DNA of 6,991 nucleotides, from assembly GCA_026988135.1 (NCBI GenBank), contig JALSLT010000099.1, positions 1-6,991 on the forward strand, in the 5' to 3' direction. Both the position numbers and the translations under genes were made by a program. A model generated the notes under the pieces. That model was not told the DNA's origin. It saw only the letters and a list, made by a program, of their open reading frames with translations, and ran no database searches. Every line of letters starts with the position of its first letter. The stretch's first letter is position 1. Positions 1-5,148 of the stretch are shown here, piece by piece. This DNA comes from Desulfurobacterium sp. (lineage in GTDB: Bacteria > Aquificota > Aquificia > Desulfurobacteriales > Desulfurobacteriaceae).

Positions 1-687
1 GGCTACCGCAGCAATTGGAACGGAAATTCCAAGAGTATGGTCTGACAGTCCCACTATACAGTTAAAAGTCTCTGCCATGTTTGGAATTGTTCTTAAATTA
101 ACCTCCTCTAAAGGTGCGGGATATGCGGATGTACATTTTAATAGTATTATCTGGTCGTTTCCAACTCGCCTGCAAGCGGAAACTGCTTCCTGAATATCGC
201 AAAGAGTTGCTATACCGGTTGAAATTATCATCGGTTTTCCTTTTGAAGCTGCATACTCTATAAGTGGTATGTCAGTTATTTCAAAAGAAGCAATTTTATA
301 TGCTGGAACATTTAACTCTTCTAAGAAATCAACTGCCGTTTTATCAAAAGGTGAAGAGAAAAATATAAGCCCAAGTTTTTCTGTAAGCTCTTTTAACTCA
401 TAGTGCCATTCCCATGGAGTATAGGCTTCTTGATAAAGCTGGTAGAAAGTTTTCCCATCCCAAAGAGTCCCCTGCTTTATCTTGAAATAATCATTATCAC
501 AATCAATTGTCATCGTATCTGGCGTATAGGTCTGAAGTTTTACTGCATCAGCTCCTGATTCCTTCATGGCATAAATCGTATCTTTTGCAAGTTCTATATC
601 CTGCTTATGGTTTGCCGAAAGCTCAGCAATTATAAAAATTCGGTTTGTATTTCCTATTTCTTTATTTGCTATTTTGGTTTTTTTCAT
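1..687 (-). CDS. pseI: Pseudaminic acid synthase PseI, C-terminus cut by window edge
   Basis: This NeuB-family TIM-barrel enzyme condenses phosphoenolpyruvate with the free 2,4-diacetamido-trideoxy-altrose released by PseG, giving pseudaminic acid. It normally needs a divalent metal. From the ATG at 687 the frame runs to position 1, giving 229 residues of an expected 340-350. The rest of the barrel and the C-terminal SAF (antifreeze-like) domain are outside the window. Visible motifs are A-E-L-S-A-N-H at residues 21-27, A-D-A-V-K-L-Q-T-Y at 46-54, S-S-P-F-D at 111-115, Y-K-I-A-S-F-E at 130-136, I-S-T-G-I-A at 155-160, K-C-T-S-A-Y-P-A-P at 184-192 and G-L-S-D-H-T-L-G at 213-220. All are standard for NeuB/PseI. 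The A-E-L-S-A-N-H start and the PseB/PseC/PseG context favour pseudaminic acid over sialic or legionaminic acid. No frameshift is visible. Confidence 0.95.
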   Translation of the reverse strand, partial: MKKTKIANKEIGNTNRIFIIAELSANHKQDIELAKDTIYAMKESGADAVKLQTYTPDTMTIDCDNDYFKIKQGTLWDGKTFYQLYQEAYTPWEWHYELKELTEKLGLIFFSSPFDKTAVDFLEELNVPAYKIASFEITDIPLIEYAASKGKPMIISTGIATLCDIQEAVSACRRVGNDQIILLKCTSAYPAPLEEVNLRTIPNMAETFNCIVGLSDHTLGISVPIAAVA

Positions 688-2143
688 ATTTATTCCTCTT
701 AAGTTCGTATTTAGACCATTCATCGGTGTTTTCTATTTGCTTAAAACCGATAATTTCGAATAGAGCTTTTGAGTTATAGTTTGCTTTTTTGATAAGAGCT
801 ATAACTTTATCTATCTCCATATTTTCTTCTAAAAACTTTTCCAGGCTTTTTGTTAAAAGAAGCTTTCCTAATCCCAATTGCCGATAATTTTTGTGTAAAC
901 TAATGCTAACTATTGCTTCGTTATTCTCTTTATTAACTTTAAATCTTGTCTGCCCGATCACTTTTCCTCGAAATTCAATCACATGGAAATTATTTCCCCA
1001 ATTTTTTAAAAACCAGTTCTTGTGGTCTATTTTCTCTATATAATTAGAATTGAATGAAATTTCTCTTACGCTTTTGTCGTTTGAAATTTTATAAATGTCC
1101 CAGATATCATTTAGCTTTACTTTTCTGAAAATTATTTCTTTGCTTATCAGAGTTCTTAAAAACTCATTTAAGTTTTTAAAGCTTCCAAGGCCATCGACAA
1201 GACTTTTTCCTATATTGTATCTATCTAATCTAATATTGACTGGTTTTAATTTTTCTATAGAGAGGGCAATTTTGTTTAAGATCTGTTTTTCTTGCCAATA
1301 TCCTGTGTGTTCTATAAAATTCACTCTTTTCCAAGTTTCTACATTCTTTATCTGATTTTCGGCAACAGCAACAGCAATCGTAGGAACACCAACCCTCGCA
1401 AGCTCATAAAGAGTTTGACCACCAGCAGAAATGGCAATATCAGAATCGAGCATTACCTGTTTCATTTGTCCTGCATCGGGATAATATATTAAATTCGTAT
1501 TTTTATCTGCTACAGATTTGATTTCCTCAATATTACGAAATCCTTTTCCTAGGATAACATTCTTTTTCCATTCAGGGTATTTGTTTACTAATAAATTTAA
1601 AACTTTTGGGGTCATATTTCTTATATCATCTCCACCAAAAGTTACCATAACACTTTGAACTATCTCTCTTATTTCCTTTTCTGGAACTTCCCAGAATTCT
1701 CTTCTTAAAGGAATGTACTTCGTTCCAAGCAGGTAAGTTATTTCCTCTTTCTTAGGATAATTCAAATCCTCTGCATGAATGTTTCCGTTAACAACAATAC
1801 CTTTTGGATAGTCTATTCGTTTGTTATCGTCTATATAGACGGGAAGCTTCGTTAGCTTAGATAAATCTTCATAGAATTCCTTGCCTGCTAGATAGCTATC
1901 AATAATAACTATGTCTGAATCCTTTATTCTTTCAAAAACCTGCTCACGCATCTTTAACCAATCAGTAATCTCATAATCTGTATCCTTTACAAGTCCGGTT
2001 ATAGAGTCATCACCATTTATTAGAAATTTTGGTTTTATACCTTTTTCTTCAAAAGCTTGATATAAAGACAAACATCTTGTAACGTGTCCAAAACCTATGT
2101 TGCTACTGCCTTCTGTTAGTATGTAAACCTTTAGCTTTCCCAT
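662..2143 (-). CDS. PseG-PseH fusion: UDP-sugar hydrolase plus GNAT N-acetyltransferase
   Basis: One 493-residue protein carries two enzymes of the pathway. Residues 1 to about 330 are PseG, which hydrolyses UDP from UDP-2,4-diacetamido-2,4,6-trideoxy-beta-L-altropyranose. It has a GT-B-like fold, with G-F-G-H-V-T-R at 17-23 (His20 matches the catalytic His17 of C. jejuni PseG), T-F-G-G-D at 168-172 and the UDP-binding S-A-G-G-Q-T-L-Y-E-L at 239-248. Residues about 338-485 are a GNAT domain, the expected PseH that 4-N-acetylates the PseC product. It shows S-V-R-x-x-S-F-N-S followed by H-K-N-W-F (358-378), an acetyl-CoA loop R-Q-L-G-L-G-K at 421-427, and N-S-K-A-L-F-E-I-I-G-F at 457-467. PseH acts before PseG, so the fusion joins consecutive steps. 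The GNAT acyl donor is assumed to be acetyl-CoA. The ATG at 2143 has only a weak, distant AGAGA and overlaps pseF by 13 bases. The stop overlaps pseI by 26 bases. Confidence 0.93.
   Translation of the reverse strand: MGKLKVYILTEGSSNIGFGHVTRCLSLYQAFEEKGIKPKFLINGDDSITGLVKDTDYEITDWLKMREQVFERIKDSDIVIIDSYLAGKEFYEDLSKLTKLPVYIDDNKRIDYPKGIVVNGNIHAEDLNYPKKEEITYLLGTKYIPLRREFWEVPEKEIREIVQSVMVTFGGDDIRNMTPKVLNLLVNKYPEWKKNVILGKGFRNIEEIKSVADKNTNLIYYPDAGQMKQVMLDSDIAISAGGQTLYELARVGVPTIAVAVAENQIKNVETWKRVNFIEHTGYWQEKQILNKIALSIEKLKPVNIRLDRYNIGKSLVDGLGSFKNLNEFLRTLISKEIIFRKVKLNDIWDIYKISNDKSVREISFNSNYIEKIDHKNWFLKNWGNNFHVIEFRGKVIGQTRFKVNKENNEAIVSISLHKNYRQLGLGKLLLTKSLEKFLEENMEIDKVIALIKKANYNSKALFEIIGFKQIENTDEWSKYELKRNKYEKNQNSK
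694..699 (-). promoter_or_regulatory. Ribosome binding site of pseI
   Basis: On the minus strand this reads AGAGGA within TAAGAGGAATAA, ending 6 bases before the ATG at 687. It lies within the last codons of pseGH and supports the start that gives the 26-base overlap. Confidence 0.75.
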
Positions 2144-2253
2144 TTTTCTATTATCTCTTTTGCCCTTTTTAATTCCTGTAACTCTAATAGTTTTTTAGCT
2201 TCTTTAAGTTCCTCTTCTAAAGAATCAAAAATCTTTTTTTGCAGAACTTTTTT
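2131..2253 (-). other. Helical C-terminal extension of the SpsF/PseF protein
   Basis: Residues 240-279 follow the last recognisable part of the nucleotidyltransferase fold. They are almost entirely Lys, Glu, Leu, Ile and Ala with no Gly or Pro, as in an amphipathic helix or short coiled coil. Their role is unknown; oligomerisation or docking to a neighbouring pathway enzyme would be plausible. Confidence 0.5.
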
Positions 2254-2970
2254 GTTTATCAGTTTTAGCCAGGGCTTTTCTTTGAAAAGATTAATTATGT
2301 CAACAGCTTGAAAGTAGCTGTCTTGAGAATATAAATAGTCAAAAACTGCACAGAGTAAAGCGTAATCTTCTTCTGTATCAAGAGTTATTCTTATATCTGG
2401 AGCAGTTAAATAATCCGGTGCTTCTACCGAGACTACTTTAAACTTTTCTCTATTCGTGGTATGTATATAAGGAGAAACGTGCTCTTTTTCAAAGTTTTCT
2501 GAAGCTTCATAGTAAGCCTTTTCCAGAGCTTTAAAAGCAATTACCTCAACGTCCAAACCATGGGGAAATCTTTTTTCTATAGTATTTGAAGTATAGTCAG
2601 CGTTATTTTGTAAATGTTTTTCTATTATCATATCTATGATGTCCCAATCAATACAAGGACAATCACTTGTTATCCTTACTATTATGTCAACTTTATTCTC
2701 CTTAGCACACTGGTAATATCTTTCAAGAACATTTTTTTCACTACCTCTAAAATACTTTATACCTTCTTTTTCAGCAATCTTAACAATCGAGTTGTCTTCA
2801 GGATTGGTTGTAGTTGCAACTATTATCTCATCAAGTAATTTTGATTTTTTCAATCTTCGTATAACTTGCTCCAATATAGTAATACCACTACCGTACGGAA
2901 GCTCTTTCAAAACTTTTTTTGGAAGTCTTGTAGATGTAGTTCTTGCTTGGACAATGGCTCCTATCTTCAT
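2131..2970 (-). CDS. pseF: SpsF-type cytidylyltransferase, probable CMP-pseudaminic acid synthetase
   Basis: The likely role is the last step: activating pseudaminic acid with CTP to give the CMP-sugar donor. The protein belongs to the SpsF family (CMP-KDO synthetase-like nucleotidyltransferase, COG1861 type), often labelled only 'glycosyltransferase' or 'spore coat polysaccharide protein F'. Visible motifs are Q-A-R-x-x-S-T-R-L-P-x-K-V-L at residues 8-21 (nucleotide binding), R-I-T-S-D-C-P at 99-105, P-H-G-L-D at 136-140, E-H-V-S-P-Y-I at 163-169 and R-I-T-L-D-T-E-E-D-Y at 194-203. It has 279 residues, whereas the catalytic fold should end near 240. Residues 240-279 form a charged Lys/Glu/Leu segment predicted to be a helix or coiled coil. 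The start shares an ATGA with the pseC stop, and the stop overlaps the pseGH start by 13 bases. The family call is firm. The pseudaminic acid substrate is inferred from context, since no other cytidylyltransferase is in the window. Confidence 0.85.
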   Translation of the reverse strand: MKIGAIVQARTTSTRLPKKVLKELPYGSGITILEQVIRRLKKSKLLDEIIVATTTNPEDNSIVKIAEKEGIKYFRGSEKNVLERYYQCAKENKVDIIVRITSDCPCIDWDIIDMIIEKHLQNNADYTSNTIEKRFPHGLDVEVIAFKALEKAYYEASENFEKEHVSPYIHTTNREKFKVVSVEAPDYLTAPDIRITLDTEEDYALLCAVFDYLYSQDSYFQAVDIINLFKEKPWLKLINKKVLQKKIFDSLEEELKEAKKLLELQELKRAKEIIEKWES

Positions 2971-4127
2971 CCAGTTACCTCTTTGAATATCCCAAAAACT
3001 GTCTCTATAGCAAAATTTACATCCTGTTTAGTCATAGTCGGATAAATAGGTAAACTTATCTCTCTTTTATAAAACTCTTCTGCCACCGGACATTCTCCTT
3101 TCTTATACCCAAGCTCCCGATAATATGGATGTAGATAAACCGGTATGTAATGAACCTGAACTCCCAATCCTTTTTTTCTCAAAAGTTGAAATATTTCCTT
3201 TTTTCTATCCTTATAGCTATCTTTTAGTCTTATAGAATACAAATGATAAGAGTGATAAGCATAATCCTTCTCAACTGGAGTATCAAAGTATGGATTATCC
3301 TTAAAAGCTTTATTGTAAATTTTTACAATCTCTCTTCTCTTCTTAATAAATTCAGCAAGTTTTTTTAGCTGAGAAATTCCAAGAGCTGCTTGAATATCGG
3401 TCATACGATAATTGTAACCTAAAAACTGCATTTCGTAATACCATTCTCCATCTGGGTTGTTAATAAACTTTTTGGAATTTTTTGTTATTCCATGGTTTCT
3501 AAACATTAAAAGTTTTTCATACAAGTCTTCTCTATTTGTTAAAACAGCACCACCTTCTCCGGTCGTTATATGTTTTACAGGATGGAAACTGAAAACTGTC
3601 ATATCAGAATATTTACAACTTCCTATTTTGGAATCTTTATATTTTGCTCCCAATGCATGACAGGCATCTTCTACTATAAACAAGCCATATTTATCAGCAA
3701 TCTCTTTTATTTTTTCCATATCACAGGGGTGTCCGGCATAATGGATAGGAACTATCAGCTTTGTTTTTGAAGTAATTTTAGATTCTATAAGTTTAACGTT
3801 TATATTTCCCGTATCTTCTTCTATATCACAGAAAATAGGTTTAGCATCTAAAAAAAGTCCAGCATTTGATGTAGCGGCGAAAGTCATCGGAGATGTTATG
3901 AAGGTATCATTTTTTGATAATCCTACAGAAAAGTAAGCTGCATGTAAAGCCGACGTTCCCGAATTAAAAACCACAGCATACTTTGCTCCGCAGTATTCTG
4001 CCAGTTGTTCTTCAAGTTCTTTAACTTTAGGACCTTGAGTAATAAAATCTGATTTTAAAACTTGTATTACTTCTTGAATATCAAACTCATCAATATGTTG
4101 TTTTCCGTAGGGTATGAATTTAGACAT
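2967..4127 (-). CDS. pseC: UDP-4-amino-4,6-dideoxy-N-acetyl-beta-L-altrosamine transaminase, PseC
   Basis: This PLP-dependent aminotransferase of the DegT/DnrJ/EryC1 family catalyses the second step: it aminates C4 of the PseB product with glutamate as amino donor. At 386 residues it has the usual family length. Visible features are the N-terminal I-P-Y-G-K entry, S-G-T-S-A-L at 56-61 (cofactor phosphate binding), V-E-D-A-C-H at 152-157 (Asp154 pairs with the pyridine nitrogen) and S-F-H-P-V-K-H-I-T-T-G-E-G-G at 180-193, where Lys185 is the predicted Schiff-base lysine. This last form is typical of PseC rather than PglE/LegC. The ATG at 4127 follows a GAGAGGT site by 5 bases. The stop shares an ATGA with the next gene's start (4-base overlap). 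Its place directly after pseB fits the reaction order. Confidence in PseC rather than another sugar aminotransferase comes from the motif and the neighbours together. Confidence 0.95.
   Translation of the reverse strand: MSKFIPYGKQHIDEFDIQEVIQVLKSDFITQGPKVKELEEQLAEYCGAKYAVVFNSGTSALHAAYFSVGLSKNDTFITSPMTFAATSNAGLFLDAKPIFCDIEEDTGNINVKLIESKITSKTKLIVPIHYAGHPCDMEKIKEIADKYGLFIVEDACHALGAKYKDSKIGSCKYSDMTVFSFHPVKHITTGEGGAVLTNREDLYEKLLMFRNHGITKNSKKFINNPDGEWYYEMQFLGYNYRMTDIQAALGISQLKKLAEFIKKRREIVKIYNKAFKDNPYFDTPVEKDYAYHSYHLYSIRLKDSYKDRKKEIFQLLRKKGLGVQVHYIPVYLHPYYRELGYKKGECPVAEEFYKREISLPIYPTMTKQDVNFAIETVFGIFKEVTG
2976..2982 (-). promoter_or_regulatory. Ribosome binding site of pseF
   Basis: On the minus strand this reads AGAGGTA, ending 5 bases before the ATG at 2970. 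It sits inside the pseC C-terminal codons just before the ATGA stop/start overlap, a typical arrangement for translational coupling. Confidence 0.75.
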
Positions 4128-4132
4128 TCCAG

Positions 4133-4139
4133 ACCTCTC
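4133..4139 (-). promoter_or_regulatory. Ribosome binding site of pseC
   Basis: On the minus strand this reads GAGAGGT, ending 5 bases before the ATG at 4127. It lies in the 22-base gap after pseB, the only gap between genes in the window, which has no room for a promoter of its own. Confidence 0.75.
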
Positions 4140-4149
4140 ATTTCCTTAA

Positions 4150-5148
4150 TCAATAAACAACATCTATTTTCTCTATCAACTTTTTCAATTCTTCAGTGGA
4201 TAACCATTGATCATTTTTATCAGAAGAGTATCTAAAGTTTTCAGGAACCTTTTTCCCTCCGGGTTTAAAGTAGTTTTCATAATTCCACCAATCAAACTGA
4301 GGATAAATAATGTAGTGGTCATCATACTCAAAAGTATTTCTGGAATCTTCTTCTGTTATCATTACTTCGTGAAGTTTTTCCCCTTCCCTGATGCCTATTT
4401 CTTTTAAGGTTGCTTCAGGAGATATGGCTTTGGCAAGGTCCACCACTTTAAATGAGGGAATTTTTGAAACATAAATTTCCCCACCTTTACTTTCCTTTAT
4501 TGCTTTAAATACTAAATCAACCCCCTCATCAAGAGTAATCCAGAATCTTGTCATTCTGAAATCAGTTATGGGAAATTCTTTACATCCTTTTTCTTTTAAT
4601 TTCATAAAGAATGGAATTACTGAACCTCTACTGCCAGCTACGTTTCCATATCTTACTACTGAGAATCTTGTTCCTTCTTTTCCTGAATACGCATTTGCAG
4701 AAACAAACAACTTATCTGAAACAAGTTTAGTAGCACCATACAGGTTAACAGGATTTACAGCTTTATCGGTTGAAAGAGCTACTACTGTTTTTACTCCTCT
4801 ATCTATTGCTGCATCAATAATATTCATTGCCCCATGTATATTTGTTTTAATAGCTTCAATAGGGTTATATTCCATCAAAGGCACATGTTTTAATGCAGCA
4901 GCATGTATTACAATATCCACTCCGTTTAATGCCCTATAGAGTCGTTCTTTGTCTCGTACATCTCCTATGAAGAAACGTAAATTTTCTTTATATTCTGAAA
5001 ATTCCTTTTGCATTAAGTAATGTTTATATTCGTCTCTGGAATAAATTATAATCTTCTTAGGATTGTATTCCGAAAGTATTCTTTTTGTGAACTTCTTTCC
5101 AAAAGAGCCGGTTCCTCCAGTTATTAGAATCGTTTTATCAGAAAGCAT
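4150..5148 (-). CDS. pseB: UDP-N-acetylglucosamine 4,6-dehydratase (inverting), PseB
   Basis: This cytoplasmic NADP-dependent short-chain dehydrogenase catalyses the first step of pseudaminic acid synthesis. It converts UDP-GlcNAc to the 4-keto-6-deoxy L-arabino sugar by dehydration with C5 inversion. It has 332 residues, the usual PseB/FlaA1 length, and lacks the membrane helices of the longer PglF/CapD-type dehydratases. Visible motifs are the nucleotide-binding G-G-T-G-S-F-G at residues 11-17, S-T-D-K at 126-129 (Asp128/Lys129 match the FlaA1 catalytic Asp132/Lys133), Y-G-A-T-K at 137-141, and R-Y-G-N-V near 166. The frame is open to an ATG at 5286, but the ATG at 5148 is preferred. It follows a strong AAGGAGAG site, puts the Rossmann strand at the N-terminus, and reduces overlap with the preceding gene from 149 to 11 bases. 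The extra 46 residues have no PseB character. pseC follows after 22 bases. Confidence 0.95.
   Translation of the reverse strand: MLSDKTILITGGTGSFGKKFTKRILSEYNPKKIIIYSRDEYKHYLMQKEFSEYKENLRFFIGDVRDKERLYRALNGVDIVIHAAALKHVPLMEYNPIEAIKTNIHGAMNIIDAAIDRGVKTVVALSTDKAVNPVNLYGATKLVSDKLFVSANAYSGKEGTRFSVVRYGNVAGSRGSVIPFFMKLKEKGCKEFPITDFRMTRFWITLDEGVDLVFKAIKESKGGEIYVSKIPSFKVVDLAKAISPEATLKEIGIREGEKLHEVMITEEDSRNTFEYDDHYIIYPQFDWWNYENYFKPGGKKVPENFRYSSDKNDQWLSTEELKKLIEKIDVVY

Noticed and set aside
2224..3180. Runs of seven T on the plus strand (for example near 2234-2240, 2914-2920 and 3171-3178) as phase-variation tracts
   Set aside because: They encode Lys-rich stretches in an AT-rich genome, are short, and are A/T rather than the long poly-G/C tracts used for switching in Campylobacter glycosylation genes. 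All frames are intact.
4128..4149. Promoter or terminator in the gap between pseB and pseC
   Set aside because: The gap is only 22 bases and is largely taken up by the pseC ribosome binding site. No hairpin with a T-run is visible.
4568..4939. Plus-strand open frame of 123 codons inside pseB, and similar shorter plus-strand frames elsewhere
   Set aside because: It lies opposite a well-conserved minus-strand gene with clear motifs, has no recognisable domain and no convincing ribosome binding site. AT-rich antisense frames of this length are expected by chance.
1..5148. Legionaminic acid, sialic acid or bacillosamine pathway instead of pseudaminic acid
   Set aside because: The dehydratase is the short soluble PseB type with S-T-D-K rather than membrane PglF, and the aminotransferase has the PseC lysine motif. 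The hydrolase is the GT-B-like PseG with G-F-G-H-x-x-R, not a NeuC/LegG hydrolysing epimerase.
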